Both the position numbers and the translations under genes were made by a program. A stretch of DNA of 35,718 nucleotides from Rhodospirillaceae bacterium. Lineage in GTDB: Bacteria; Pseudomonadota; Alphaproteobacteria; UBA7985. Position 1 is the first letter of the stretch; each line of letters starts with the position of its first letter. The notes under the pieces are model-generated. The model did no database searches. It was not told the DNA's origin and worked only from the letters and a program-made list of their open reading frames with translations. Positions 1 through 8,993 of the stretch are shown one piece after another. Location of the stretch: NCBI GenBank assembly GCA_002700865.1, contig PAFB01000067.1, positions 1-35,718 of the forward strand, read 5' to 3'.

Positions 1-91
1 GAATTGGCTCTTTGGTGGAGGCGCCGGGTACCGCCCCCGGGTCCGCAACATCTATTACCTGCTTGGTTTATTGCCATAGAGCGAGGCTCGC
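1..91 (-). ncRNA. ssrA: tmRNA (ssrA), acceptor piece of a two-piece permuted tmRNA, partial locus
   Basis: Read on the minus strand, the segment ends in a tRNA-like 3' half: a T-arm-like hairpin (CCGGG paired with CCCGG, about 25-44), an acceptor strand GGCGCCTCC and an ACCA end whose last A is at position 13. This matches the acceptor piece of alphaproteobacterial tmRNA, whose gene is circularly permuted so that the CCA-ended half is transcribed first and the tag-coding half follows. That coding half would lie to the left of the window and is not seen. tmRNA with SmpB rescues stalled ribosomes and tags the unfinished protein for proteolysis. The 5' end near 90 is inferred from the promoter spacing. 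The assignment rests on recognising the CCA end and hairpin, not on a covariance model. Confidence 0.75.
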
Positions 92-96
92 CTTTC

Positions 97-124
97 AATA
101 TAAGGGTTTTCGACGTGCTTGCAA
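97..124 (-). promoter_or_regulatory. Sigma-70-type promoter for tmRNA
   Basis: On the minus strand there is a -35 box TTGCAA (119-124), a 16-base spacer and a -10 box TATATT (97-102). Transcription would start near 90, exactly where the tmRNA acceptor piece begins. A strong, near-consensus promoter is expected for an abundant stable RNA. Confidence 0.6.
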
Positions 125-128
125 TTGG

Positions 129-164
129 ATAGCGCGCTTACCGCTCTTAAAGACAACGCGCTAT
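129..164. repeat. 8-bp inverted repeat between ssrA and thyX
   Basis: ATAGCGCG (129-136) and CGCGCTAT (157-164) form perfect arms 20 bases apart. They lie between the divergent ssrA promoter and the start of thyX. There is no T-tract, so it is not a terminator. It could be an operator or a hairpin in the thyX leader; the sequence does not decide. Confidence 0.4.
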
Positions 165-215
165 GTCTGAATGTGCGTTTGCAGCGGCTTCGGAATTGGC
201 TACTGCTATCTGATT

Positions 216-1166
216 ATGAGTGACAAAACAGACCAAGACCGCAGCATCGACCTTGAGATCGAAGAGCTCCGCGCCTTTACCCGCCCAACTTCGCGGGTAA
301 CGTCGAGCGCCCTTGAGGATCGGCTATACAAGATTTTCCCAGTGCTCGATCACGGCTTTGTCCGGGTGGTTGACTACATGGGGGACGATACATCCATCGT
401 GCAGGCTGCCCGTGTTTCCTATGGCAAGGGCACGAAATCAGTGCGCAATGACGAAGGGTTGATCCGCTACCTCATGCGGCATCGCCACTCGACACCGTTT
501 GAGATGTGCGAAATCAAGTTCCACATCAAGCTGCCCATCTTTGTCGCTCGCCAATGGATTCGTCACCGGACAGCCAACGTAAACGAATACTCGGCCCGCT
601 ACTCCATGCTCGACCGGGAATTCTACATTCCAGCCCCCGAACATCTCGCCGCTCAGAGCGAGATCAACAATCAGGGGCGCGGTGACGTGCTGCGGGATGA
701 GGAAGCGAATGACGTTTTGGAAATGCTCAAAGCCGACGCCGTGCGTTCCTATGACCGCTATGAGACGTTGCTGAACGAGCGCCAGGACGGGCGCATCATT
801 AATGATGACAAGCAAGGCCTGGCGCGGGAACTGGCGCGCATGACCTTACCGCTCTCGGCCTATACTCAGTGGTACTGGAAAGTCGATCTGCACAACCTGA
901 TCCACTTCCTGAGCCTGCGCATGGACCCGCATGCACAGTACGAAATCCGCGCCTTCGCTGACGTCATGTATGACATGGTGCGCGATTGGGTGCCGCTGAC
1001 GGCCAAGGCCTTTGAGGACTACCGCCTGAACAGCTTTTCGCTCTCTGGTCCCATGGTTGCCGCTGTCCGGCGCATGGTCAGCGGTGAAAAGGTTACAGTG
1101 GAGAACTGCGGCATGTCCGCGCGTGAGTGGCGGGAGTTGCAGGCTGCATTGGGGTTGAGCAACTAG
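216..1166 (+). CDS. thyX: FAD-dependent thymidylate synthase ThyX
   Basis: ThyX makes dTMP from dUMP using methylenetetrahydrofolate and NADPH with FAD, replacing ThyA. The signature RHR-x7-S is present as [11 protein letters not shown] at residues 116-126, followed by ARYS. The protein has 316 residues, in the usual range for alphaproteobacterial ThyX. The frame is open back to 171, but residues before MSDKT look like read-through of non-coding leader, so the ATG at 216 is preferred. No clear ribosome binding site is visible at either start. The next gene begins 4 bases after the stop, so the two are probably co-transcribed. Family assignment is secure; the exact start is less so. Confidence 0.93.
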   Translation: MSDKTDQDRSIDLEIEELRAFTRPTSRVTSSALEDRLYKIFPVLDHGFVRVVDYMGDDTSIVQAARVSYGKGTKSVRNDEGLIRYLMRHRHSTPFEMCEIKFHIKLPIFVARQWIRHRTANVNEYSARYSMLDREFYIPAPEHLAAQSEINNQGRGDVLRDEEANDVLEMLKADAVRSYDRYETLLNERQDGRIINDDKQGLARELARMTLPLSAYTQWYWKVDLHNLIHFLSLRMDPHAQYEIRAFADVMYDMVRDWVPLTAKAFEDYRLNSFSLSGPMVAAVRRMVSGEKVTVENCGMSAREWRELQAALGLSN

Positions 1167-1170
1167 CGCT

Positions 1171-1944
1171 ATGGTCGACCCGACCCCGCCAAACCCCTAC
1201 AGAACCGCTGCATTTGGCCCGGCTGATCATGGCATGATGATTCCGGCGGGGCACGTGGGGCTTGTGCTCGGTGTGCTGCTGTTGCTGACGCCGATTTCGA
1301 TTCTGGTGCAGGGCCTGATTCGCAGCGTTTGGGTGCCTGACGTACCCAGCCACGCCACGATCACCACAGAAGTTCTGCTCAGTCTGGCGCTGATAGCCGC
1401 TCTGTTTCTCGTGGGGCAAAGCGGGCGCTACAGCTGGGAGCGGTTTGGGTTCTGGGTGCCGGTGCGCACGGATTTCCTGTTTGTTGGCGGCGTACTAGGC
1501 GTTTCAATCTTTATCCAGCCGCTGTTCATGTTCGGCTACGACCCGGCAAACTCGACTGACCTGCGCGATACCTTCTTCGCCGCCTTCCATCCGCGGGGCG
1601 CTCTGGTATTTGAGCTGCTGGTTTTCGCCGCTCTGGTCATCCTCGCACCCTTGCTTGAGGAAATGATTTTCCGCGGTTTGTTCTTTGGATGGGCACGGCA
1701 ACGCCTGCGGTTTGTGGACGCGGCAATCTTCAGCTCGCTCGTCTTCGCTGCTTTTCACGCGCCCTACGTGGACGCGCTGGGCTGGCATTGGGGATTGCGG
1801 GCTTTGGCGATGATTTTCACGTTGGGAATGCTCTCGGCGCTGCTGTTTGAGCGCACAGGCTCGCTGATCGCGCCGACGCTCCTGCACGGCTTATTTAACC
1901 TACAGGCGACGATTCCTTTGATGTTGGATATCCCGCCAGCTTGA
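1171..1944 (+). CDS. CPBP-family intramembrane metalloprotease
   Basis: A polytopic membrane protein of 257 residues with several hydrophobic segments (about 28-50, 66-82, 103-121, 145-162, 184-198, 211-226). The CPBP/Abi (CAAX protease type II) motifs are present in order: EExxxR as EEMIFR at 163-168, FxxxH as FAAFH ending at H196, and HxxxN as HGLFN at 239-243. These are the predicted metal-binding and catalytic residues. Members act as membrane endopeptidases in prenyl-protein processing in eukaryotes; bacterial substrates are mostly unknown. It follows thyX by 4 bases, with no functional link evident between the two. Confidence 0.85.
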   Translation: MVDPTPPNPYRTAAFGPADHGMMIPAGHVGLVLGVLLLLTPISILVQGLIRSVWVPDVPSHATITTEVLLSLALIAALFLVGQSGRYSWERFGFWVPVRTDFLFVGGVLGVSIFIQPLFMFGYDPANSTDLRDTFFAAFHPRGALVFELLVFAALVILAPLLEEMIFRGLFFGWARQRLRFVDAAIFSSLVFAAFHAPYVDALGWHWGLRALAMIFTLGMLSALLFERTGSLIAPTLLHGLFNLQATIPLMLDIPPA

Positions 1945-2032
1945 ATTAACTCCCGCAGACCCCACGTTTCGGGTCAAAGATGCGCCTCGAAAAGGCAGGC
2001 GCGAACACTAGCGATGATTTAGGGAAATGTTG

Positions 2033-3415
2033 ATGTCAGATTTGGGTGGCGATAACTCCAACCTGAACCAGAGCTCCAACGGGTCCGGCCCGTGGGGTGG
2101 CGGTGGCAAAGGACCATGGGGTGGTTCCGGCAATAACGGCGGCGGCAATCGTCCCGGCTCGGGCGGACAGGGCCCGTGGGGTGGCGGGTCCAATGGAGGC
2201 GACGGCAACAACAGCGGAAGCAGCGGTGGCGGTAATGCCAATGTCGAAGAGCTGTTCAACCGGGCCCGCCGTAACCTTGGCGGCGGCGGTAGTGGCGGCG
2301 GCGGACGTCGTCAGGCACCGGGCGGGTTCCCGCGCAATCTGCCGCTTCCCCTGATTATCCTCGGTCTGATCGCGGCTTTTGCTGTCGTCTGGTGGAACGC
2401 CGGCGGTGTGCGTCTGGTATCGCCTTCGCAGCAGCTGGTCGTAACCTTCCTTGGTCAGTACCAGACGACCAAGGGCGAAGGTCTGCAAATTCAACCGCTG
2501 GCACCCTTGCAGCGCAGCTTCGTGGTCAACGTGCTCCAACAGCGGGAAACACCGGTCGGTGCAAATGGCGAACGTGTTGACGTTTCTGCCATCATCGAAC
2601 GCCGCAACCAGCGCCTGGCACAGTCTAACCCGCGGGCCAGTTCCACAACGGAAACGCTGACCGAAGAGGATTTCGTTGAGCCGAACGTGGTTCTTCAGGA
2701 GCTGCAGAACGAAACCCGAGGACGATTGAACCAGAATCTCATGCTCACCAACGAAGGCAAAATCGCCGATGTTGATGTCAACGTCTTCTGGAATGTCAAC
2801 AACGCGCAAGACTTCCTGTTCAACGTCAAGGACCCTTCCGAGGGCCTGGGCGGCCTGAACTCGGTTGATCCGACCGAAACCATCAAGCTGGCGGCCGAAG
2901 CCGCGCTGCGCTCAGCTGTGGCGACGCGGGATTTGGATGAGGTGGTTGACCGTACCGGTCTGGCCATCGACATCGAAACCCAGTTGCAAGCCCTGCTCGA
3001 TGAATATGGTGCCGGGATCAACGTGGTACGTGTTGACGTCCCCTACGCTCAGCCACCGCTGGCGGTTCTGCCGTCTTACAACGCGGTGAAAAACGCTGAA
3101 AAGACCAAGAACGAAATCATCAACAAGGCGCAAGCTGAAGCGACCCGCGTGACCAATGAGGCCCAGGGTACGGTGGATAAGGTTCTGCAAGAAGCGACAG
3201 CCTTCAAGAACGAGACCGTCGCTGCGGCGCGCGGTGAAGCGGAGCGGTTTACGCAGGTTCTCTCGGCCTATCAGGAAGCACCAGATGTGACCGTTCAGCG
3301 CCTGTACCTCGATACCATGCAAGATGTCCTGACCAACGCTGACATGACGATTATCGATGAAGCTTTGGGCGGCGACGCTTTGCCTCTGCTTCCCATTAGC
3401 CCTTTGAACCAATAA
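2033..3415 (+). CDS. hflK: HflK, SPFH/band 7 membrane protein, FtsH modulator
   Basis: HflK and HflC form a membrane complex that surrounds and modulates the FtsH protease. The 460-residue protein has a Gly/Asn/Ser-rich cytoplasmic N-terminus with three GPWGG motifs (near residues 19, 27 and 47), one transmembrane segment around 103-121, a periplasmic SPFH domain, then an Ala/Glu/Lys-rich coiled-coil region near 345-405. The ATG at 2033 is chosen over the in-frame ATG at 2027 because AGGGA at 2021-2025 is then 7 bases away. An acidic/Arg-rich insert lies near residues 175-225. hflC follows after 22 bases, and a degP-type gene lies downstream, the common alphaproteobacterial arrangement. Confidence 0.93.
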   Translation: MSDLGGDNSNLNQSSNGSGPWGGGGKGPWGGSGNNGGGNRPGSGGQGPWGGGSNGGDGNNSGSSGGGNANVEELFNRARRNLGGGGSGGGGRRQAPGGFPRNLPLPLIILGLIAAFAVVWWNAGGVRLVSPSQQLVVTFLGQYQTTKGEGLQIQPLAPLQRSFVVNVLQQRETPVGANGERVDVSAIIERRNQRLAQSNPRASSTTETLTEEDFVEPNVVLQELQNETRGRLNQNLMLTNEGKIADVDVNVFWNVNNAQDFLFNVKDPSEGLGGLNSVDPTETIKLAAEAALRSAVATRDLDEVVDRTGLAIDIETQLQALLDEYGAGINVVRVDVPYAQPPLAVLPSYNAVKNAEKTKNEIINKAQAEATRVTNEAQGTVDKVLQEATAFKNETVAAARGEAERFTQVLSAYQEAPDVTVQRLYLDTMQDVLTNADMTIIDEALGGDALPLLPISPLNQ

Positions 3416-3437
3416 GCGAAAACGGAGACCTGAAGTC

Positions 3438-4304
3438 ATGAACCGAATTCTTATCCCCGTTGCCGGCGTTATTGTTGCCGTTCTTTGGGCTTTGTCCGCC
3501 GTGGTCGTCGTGCGCGAAGACCAGCAGGCCGTCATCCGATCATTTAACGCAATTCAGCGGGCCCAGACCGACTCTGGGCTGAGCTTCAAATTGCCTACGC
3601 CGTTTGGCTCAGTTGATTTTATCGAAAAGCGCGTGCTGGCCACCGACCCGGAAATCGAGCAGTTCATTCTGTCCGACGATACCCGTCTGGATGTCGATTA
3701 CTACGTCCGTTACAGGATCACCGATCCCATCACCTATGTCCGTAACACCAATGATCTGCTGAGCGTTCAGCAGGTTGAGCAGGCGTCCAAAGACAGCCTC
3801 TCCGAAGCCTTGCGCTCGGTGAACCTGTCAACGGTTCTCTCTGATCAGCGGGATCAGTTGCTGTTGGAAGTGCGGTCCAGTATTTCCGACAAGATGGGAC
3901 AGCTCGGGATTGACGTGGTGGATATTCGCATCGGCCGCGCTGACTTCGTGGCGGAAAACCTGCCCTTTGCGTTTAATGAAATGTCTGCGGACTTGCTGGA
4001 TACCTACAAGTCAGAACTCTCCAACGGTTCCGCAGAAGGTGAGCGCTTGCGCGCTACGGCGAACCAGGAAGCCAGAACCCGCGTCGCAGAAGCCAACGCA
4101 ACGGCCGCCATCATGCGTGGTGAAGCTGAAGCGGAAGCTGCCCGGTTGCTTAACGCGGCCCATGGCCAAGATGTTGAGTTCTATACCTTCTGGCGTTCTA
4201 TGCAGTCCTATCGGGAGTCGATTGCCACGGATGAAAAGTCCCTGATTCTGACGACCGACAATGACTTCCTGAAGTCATTGCAAAGCCCAAATTTGCTGCA
4301 GTAA
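3438..4304 (+). CDS. hflC: HflC, SPFH/band 7 membrane protein, FtsH modulator
   Basis: Partner of HflK in the HflKC complex controlling FtsH. The 288-residue protein has an N-terminal membrane anchor (about residues 4-23) followed directly by the SPFH domain, with characteristic stretches such as REDQQAVI and the Ala/Glu-rich helix GEAEAEAARLLNAA near 225-240. The ATG has an upstream GGAGA at 3424-3428. The gene is followed by a strong intrinsic terminator, which closes the hflKC unit and separates it from the protease gene downstream. Confidence 0.94.
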   Translation: MNRILIPVAGVIVAVLWALSAVVVVREDQQAVIRSFNAIQRAQTDSGLSFKLPTPFGSVDFIEKRVLATDPEIEQFILSDDTRLDVDYYVRYRITDPITYVRNTNDLLSVQQVEQASKDSLSEALRSVNLSTVLSDQRDQLLLEVRSSISDKMGQLGIDVVDIRIGRADFVAENLPFAFNEMSADLLDTYKSELSNGSAEGERLRATANQEARTRVAEANATAAIMRGEAEAEAARLLNAAHGQDVEFYTFWRSMQSYRESIATDEKSLILTTDNDFLKSLQSPNLLQ

Positions 4305-4318
4305 AGCTGATTTAGGAA

Positions 4319-4355
4319 ACGATCCCCCGGTTCAGTCAGGGGGATCGTCTTTTTT
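4319..4355 (+). terminator. Rho-independent terminator after hflC
   Basis: A perfect 10-bp stem, ACGATCCCCC (4319-4328) with GGGGGATCGT (4339-4348), a 10-base loop, then C and six T. It starts 15 bases after the hflC stop. Confidence 0.93.
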
Positions 4356-4589
4356 GTCCCTATGCGGGATCGAGACACTTGCCTCATTTGGCAGCATCGC
4401 CACATTCACAAAGGCAGAGCCTGCATTCACTGGTCCTCACCCTTTGGTGAAGTCCGGGATTTCGACCGTTATTGGTCTAGGTTCAGACACAATTGACCCC
4501 AATTTCTGAGGCGTGACAGGGCGGACTCACCAAACGAAGGCCGTCTTTCTAGCAGAATAACTAATTTTCAGTTTTTAGGAGTGAAACGC

Positions 4590-6056
4590 ATGAGACACTT
4601 TGGCTTGATGAGCCTCAACAGTGTGCGCGCCAGCTTTGGTTTGATGGCACTGGCCGTCGTCGCAACGGCCCCGGTTGCCAACGCAAAACCTGCGCCGGAC
4701 AGCTTTGCCGATATCGTCGAAGAATTGCTGCCAACAGTCGTTAACGTTTCGACATCAGCCGCCGCCAGCCGCAATCCGCTTGATTCGGAGGAGTTCCAGC
4801 AGTTCCGCGACTTCATGGAACAGTTCGGACGTCCGGCGCCACTGCCGGAACCCAATGGACGCCGGGCGCAGTCACTCGGGTCAGGATTCATCATCGATGA
4901 AAGTGGCATCATTGTTACGAACAACCACGTCGTAGCCGGCGCGGAAACGATTACGATTACCCTCCACGATGACACCCAATTCGAAGGGACGTTGTTGGGC
5001 ACGGATGAGAGTACCGACCTCGCCGTGGTCAAAATTGAGCCCGGAGATGTGGATCTGGTCGCGACGGAGTGGTCCGACAGCGACGAGGCGCGCGTGGGTG
5101 ACTGGATCGTGGCGATCGGTAATCCGTTTGGTCTTGGCTCCACAGTGACAGCAGGCATCATCTCAGCCAAAGCCCGCGACATTCGCTCAGGCCCCTATGA
5201 CAGCTTCATTCAGACCGACGCATCGATCAACCGTGGCAACTCAGGCGGTCCTTCCTTTGACATCGAAGGCCGTGTCGTCGGTGTGAACACAGCGATTTTC
5301 TCGCCCTCAGGCGGGTCTGTGGGCATTGGTTTTGCCATCCCGTCGAATATCGCCAAGACCATCGTGGACCAACTGGCCACGCGTGGCGAAGTGCGCCGTG
5401 GCTTCTTGGGCACGCGGATTATGCCGGTGGGTGTAGATGAAGCCGAAGTTCTGGGTATGGACGATCCACGAGGCGCGCTGGTGCGCTCGTTGATTGAGAC
5501 GGGCCCTGCGAAGGATGCCGGGATCGAACCGGGTGACGTGATCATCAAATTTGACGGCAAGGACGTCAAAAATGCCCGTGATCTGCCGCTGATGGTGGCG
5601 CAGACCCCCGTGGGTAAGCAAGTGCGCGTCGTACTTTGGCGTGACGGTGAGGAACTGACTGTTTCGCTGTCTCTGGGCTTATTGGAGCAGGACGACATCG
5701 CCGTTGCCACCCCGCCCGCACCCGCGCCGGAGGAAGACGACAGTATCCCCGGTGAAGAAGATCTGCGCGCCTACGGTCTTGCCGTGACACCGCTGAACCG
5801 CGACGAGCTCGAAGACTTGCAACTGCCCGGCTACGAAGCGGGCGTGGTCGTCACGGAACTGGTCGAAGACAGCCCCTTTATTGATCAAGGGCTGACGGCA
5901 GGGGACATCATCCTCGAAATCGATAACGCGGATGTAGATTCTGCTGAAGATGTCGCCTCGGCGATCCGTTCAGCCGACGAAGACGGTGCGGGCATTATGG
6001 CCGCGGTTATCGTGCGAGAGGGCCAGCGTATCTGGCTGATCCTGCGCACGCGTTAA
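4590..6056 (+). CDS. degP: Periplasmic serine protease/chaperone of the DegP/HtrA (Do) family
   Basis: HtrA-type protease that degrades misfolded periplasmic proteins. The 488-residue protein has a signal peptide (hydrophobic core near 16-27, likely cleavage after VANA at about residue 32), a trypsin-like domain with catalytic H113 (TNNHVV), D143 (STDLAV) and S218 (RGNSGGP), then two PDZ domains (about 280-370 and 390-485). The ATG at 4590 is chosen because AGGAG at 4577-4581 lies 8 bases upstream; the GTG at 4581 overlaps that site. The gap to hflC is 285 bases with its own leader, so it is probably separately transcribed. DegP, DegQ and MucD cannot be told apart by eye. Confidence 0.93.
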   Translation: MRHFGLMSLNSVRASFGLMALAVVATAPVANAKPAPDSFADIVEELLPTVVNVSTSAAASRNPLDSEEFQQFRDFMEQFGRPAPLPEPNGRRAQSLGSGFIIDESGIIVTNNHVVAGAETITITLHDDTQFEGTLLGTDESTDLAVVKIEPGDVDLVATEWSDSDEARVGDWIVAIGNPFGLGSTVTAGIISAKARDIRSGPYDSFIQTDASINRGNSGGPSFDIEGRVVGVNTAIFSPSGGSVGIGFAIPSNIAKTIVDQLATRGEVRRGFLGTRIMPVGVDEAEVLGMDDPRGALVRSLIETGPAKDAGIEPGDVIIKFDGKDVKNARDLPLMVAQTPVGKQVRVVLWRDGEELTVSLSLGLLEQDDIAVATPPAPAPEEDDSIPGEEDLRAYGLAVTPLNRDELEDLQLPGYEAGVVVTELVEDSPFIDQGLTAGDIILEIDNADVDSAEDVASAIRSADEDGAGIMAAVIVREGQRIWLILRTR

Positions 6057-6079
6057 TCCGGCTGTTCGTCTGGGATAAA

Positions 6080-6109
6080 GGGGCCGCGACGACCGCGGCC
6101 CCTTTTTTT
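6080..6109 (+). terminator. Rho-independent terminator after degP
   Basis: A 9-bp perfect GC stem, GGGGCCGCG (6080-6088) with CGCGGCCCC (6094-6102), a 5-base loop and seven T. It ends 25 bases before the likely miaA start, so miaA needs its own promoter or read-through. Confidence 0.95.
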
Positions 6110-6134
6110 GTGGCCAATCACGGGTTGGCAGGTC

Positions 6135-7061
6135 ATGTCTAGCGGCATGACGGCGAACATTTCCGCGATTTATGGCCCCACAGCTTCGGGCAAAACCGCT
6201 TTGGCGATCGAGCTGGCGCGTGCGACTGGCGCTGTGGTTGTCAATGCCGATTCCATGCAGATTTACGATGATCTGAGGATCGTCACGGCGCGACCGACGA
6301 TAGCGGAGGAAGCGGCGGCCGAGCATCGGCTCTATGGCGTGCTGCGTGGGGATGATCCCTGCTCTGTTGCGCGATGGATTAGGTTGGTGAAGGCTGAGAT
6401 CGAGCAGATTGCGCCTCGGCCCGTGATTTTGGTCGGCGGCACCGGTCTGTATCTCAGCGCGCTGCACGACGGGCTATCCGAGATTCCTGACCCCGGGCCA
6501 GAGGTCCGAGAGGCAGCACAGGCGCGGTTGCAGGCGCTGGGACAGGCAGCGTTTCGGGCAGAGGTGCTGCAGCGCGATCCACACACGCCCTCAACCATCA
6601 TTGATCCACAGCGATTGCTGCGCATCTGGGCGGTTTGCGAGGCGACGGGAAAGCCCTTGAGTCAGTGGCAGGGCGACCGAAAGGGAGGATTGGGGCCTTT
6701 TCCCATCTTTGATCTGGCACCAGACCGGGACCATTTGCACGATCGCATCAATCGCCGTTTTGATCACATGCTCACCCTCGGCGCGGTTCAGGAAGTGGCA
6801 GATTTGCTGGCCCGCAACCTCCCGGCCACCATGCCAATCATGCGGGCTGTGGGGGTTCCGGAGTTGGCGGCGGTGGTGCAGGATCGCTTGGATATCGACA
6901 CAGCGCGCGAAAAAGCCTGTGCTTCCAGTCGACAATATGCGAAACGCCAGCTCACTTGGGGTCGAAACCAACTCACCAGCGCAATAAAATTTCGTGAATA
7001 CCCCATCGAAATGGAATATTTAAAAACAATCAAGGCTGATATCTTGTCAGTTATTGGCTGA
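6135..7061 (+). CDS. miaA: tRNA dimethylallyltransferase MiaA
   Basis: MiaA transfers a dimethylallyl group to N6 of A37 in tRNAs that read codons starting with U, the first step of ms2i6A synthesis. The P-loop GPTASGKT is at residues 14-21, followed by the substrate motif VNADSMQIYDDL and TARP; the tRNA-binding region includes GGTGLY and the C-terminal RQYAKRQLTW. Length 308 residues is typical. The open frame extends to a TTG at 6108 that sits inside the T-tract of the terminator, which rules it out. ATG 6135 and ATG 6147 are both possible; neither has an ideal ribosome binding site (AGG at 6130-6132). Confidence 0.94.
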   Translation: MSSGMTANISAIYGPTASGKTALAIELARATGAVVVNADSMQIYDDLRIVTARPTIAEEAAAEHRLYGVLRGDDPCSVARWIRLVKAEIEQIAPRPVILVGGTGLYLSALHDGLSEIPDPGPEVREAAQARLQALGQAAFRAEVLQRDPHTPSTIIDPQRLLRIWAVCEATGKPLSQWQGDRKGGLGPFPIFDLAPDRDHLHDRINRRFDHMLTLGAVQEVADLLARNLPATMPIMRAVGVPELAAVVQDRLDIDTAREKACASSRQYAKRQLTWGRNQLTSAIKFREYPIEMEYLKTIKADILSVIG

Positions 7062-7066
7062 GACGG

Positions 7067-7096
7067 TTGACGGTCAATTTTGTCTCTGGTTAGCCT
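7067..7096 (+). promoter_or_regulatory. Candidate sigma-70 promoter for ilvB
   Basis: TTGACG (7067-7072), 18 bases, then TAGCCT (7091-7096). The -35 is good and the -10 only partial. It lies just after the miaA stop and about 70 bases before ilvB. No branched-chain leader peptide or T-tract attenuator is visible in the short leader. Confidence 0.35.
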
Positions 7097-7162
7097 ACCC
7101 CTGAAATTGCGGGAGTCGCATCCCTCTACCGACCCAATTTTTTGAGGCATCAGGTTCGAAAC

Positions 7163-8938
7163 ATGAGCGATACCAAAACTGGCGCAGAGACCCTTATCAA
7201 CGCTTTGGTCGAGCAAGGCGTGGAAGTAATCTTCGGCTATCCCGGCGGGGCAGTGCTGCCCATCTACGACGCCCTGTTTCAGCAAAATTCGATCCGTCAC
7301 ATTCTGGTGCGGCACGAGCAGGCGGCGGTTCATGCTGCCGAAGGCTATGCTCGGTCAACGGGCAAAGTTGGTTGTGTGCTGGTTACCTCTGGCCCGGGGG
7401 CGACCAACGCCGTGACGGGGCTGACCGATGCGCTGATGGACTCGATTCCGATTGTCTGCCTGACCGGTCAGGTGCCAACGCACCTCATCGGCCAAGACGC
7501 GTTTCAGGAAGCCGACACCACGGGCATCACCCGCGCCTGCACCAAGCACAACTATCTGGTCAAGAACGCCGATGACGTGTCTTCGGTGGTCCATGAAGCC
7601 TTTTTGGTGGCCAGCACCGGGCGTCCTGGCCCAGTCGTTATCGACCTGCCCAAAGACGTGCTGATGAACCAAACCGGCGTTTATAAGCGTAAAGCCGATG
7701 TGCGGCGCAGCTCTTACCGGCCTGTGGTTAAGGGTGAACTGTCGCAGATCGAAAAGGCGGTAGAAGCCTTGGCCGGTGCCAAGCGTCCGATCATTTACGC
7801 CGGCGGCGGCGTGATCAATGCTGGCCCCAATGCCTCAAAGCTGCTGGTTGAATTCACCCGAATGACCGGTGTCCCGATTACAAACACGCTGATGGGGCTG
7901 GGCGTTTACCCCGCTTCGGATAAGCAGTTTGTCGGCATGTTGGGGATGCACGGCACTTACGAAGCCAACCTCGCCATGTACAATTGTGATGTCATGATCA
8001 ACATCGGCGCGCGGTTTGATGACCGGATTACCGGCAAGATCGATGAATTCTCGCCCAACTCCACCAAAGTTCATGTCGATATCGACCCCTCGTCGATCAA
8101 CAAGAACATCATGGTCGATATCCCGATTATCGGTGACGCCGGACACGTTCTCGAAGACATGATCCGCATGTGGCGGTCCAAGGCGCTGTCGATCGACGCT
8201 GGCGCGCTGTCTGACTGGTGGGGGCAGATAGAGTCGTGGCGGTCGGTGGACTGTCTGGGCTTCACCCAGGACACGGGCGACGCCGAAATCCGCCCTCAGC
8301 ACGCCCTCAAGCGCTTGCATGAAATGACCAAGCATCGCGACGATGTTCTGATTTCAACCGAAGTGGGTCAGCACCAGATGTGGGCGGCTCAGTACATTGG
8401 CTTTGAAAAGCCAAACCGGTGGATGACCTCTGGCGGTCTGGGCACTATGGGCTACGGTTTTCCGGCAGCGATTGGTATGCAGATTGGTAATCCTGACGCC
8501 TGCTGTATCGACGTCGCGGGGGAGGCTTCGATCCTGATGAATATTCAGGAGCTTTCGACAGCCGTTCAATATCGCCTGCCCGTGAAAATCATGATCATCA
8601 ACAACCAGTGGATGGGCATGGTCCGCCAGTGGCAGGAATTGTTGCACGGGGGTCGGTATGCTGAATCTTATACGGAAAGCCTGCCTGACTTCGTAAAGCT
8701 GGCGGAGAGCTTTGGGGCCAAGGGTATTCGGGCGACCAAAGAAAGCGAACTCGACGCCGCCCTCCAAGAAATGCTCGACAGCGACACCATGACGATCTTC
8801 GACTGCTGCGTCACCAAGGACGAGAACTGTTTCCCCATGATCCCGTCAGGCAAGCCGCACTACGATATGCTGCTGCCCGGTACCAGTCAGGAAAAGGTTG
8901 CCGCCGCCATTCAGGGCGAAGGTCTGGCGCTGGTGTAA
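7163..8938 (+). CDS. ilvB: Acetolactate synthase, large (catalytic) subunit
   Basis: Thiamin diphosphate- and FAD-dependent enzyme that condenses two pyruvates to acetolactate, or pyruvate with 2-oxobutyrate, the first common step of valine, leucine and isoleucine synthesis. The catalytic glutamate is in VRHEQAAVHAAEG (E52), and the ThDP region carries DVAGEASILMN and NNQWMGMVRQWQ. Length 591 residues is normal. The ATG at 7163 is preferred to the TTG at 7142 because the homologous region starts just after it. The regulatory subunit gene ilvN follows 55 bases downstream. Confidence 0.96.
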   Translation: MSDTKTGAETLINALVEQGVEVIFGYPGGAVLPIYDALFQQNSIRHILVRHEQAAVHAAEGYARSTGKVGCVLVTSGPGATNAVTGLTDALMDSIPIVCLTGQVPTHLIGQDAFQEADTTGITRACTKHNYLVKNADDVSSVVHEAFLVASTGRPGPVVIDLPKDVLMNQTGVYKRKADVRRSSYRPVVKGELSQIEKAVEALAGAKRPIIYAGGGVINAGPNASKLLVEFTRMTGVPITNTLMGLGVYPASDKQFVGMLGMHGTYEANLAMYNCDVMINIGARFDDRITGKIDEFSPNSTKVHVDIDPSSINKNIMVDIPIIGDAGHVLEDMIRMWRSKALSIDAGALSDWWGQIESWRSVDCLGFTQDTGDAEIRPQHALKRLHEMTKHRDDVLISTEVGQHQMWAAQYIGFEKPNRWMTSGGLGTMGYGFPAAIGMQIGNPDACCIDVAGEASILMNIQELSTAVQYRLPVKIMIINNQWMGMVRQWQELLHGGRYAESYTESLPDFVKLAESFGAKGIRATKESELDAALQEMLDSDTMTIFDCCVTKDENCFPMIPSGKPHYDMLLPGTSQEKVAAAIQGEGLALV

Positions 8939-8993
8939 ACCGGCTGCCATCTTCCGTCGCTTCCTCAACCCCTTACGTTCCGGACCCCAAATT

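Noticed and set aside
7062-7162. A branched-chain attenuator before ilvB
   Set aside because: No Ile/Val/Leu-rich mini-ORF and no terminator-like stem with a T-tract is present in the 100-base leader.
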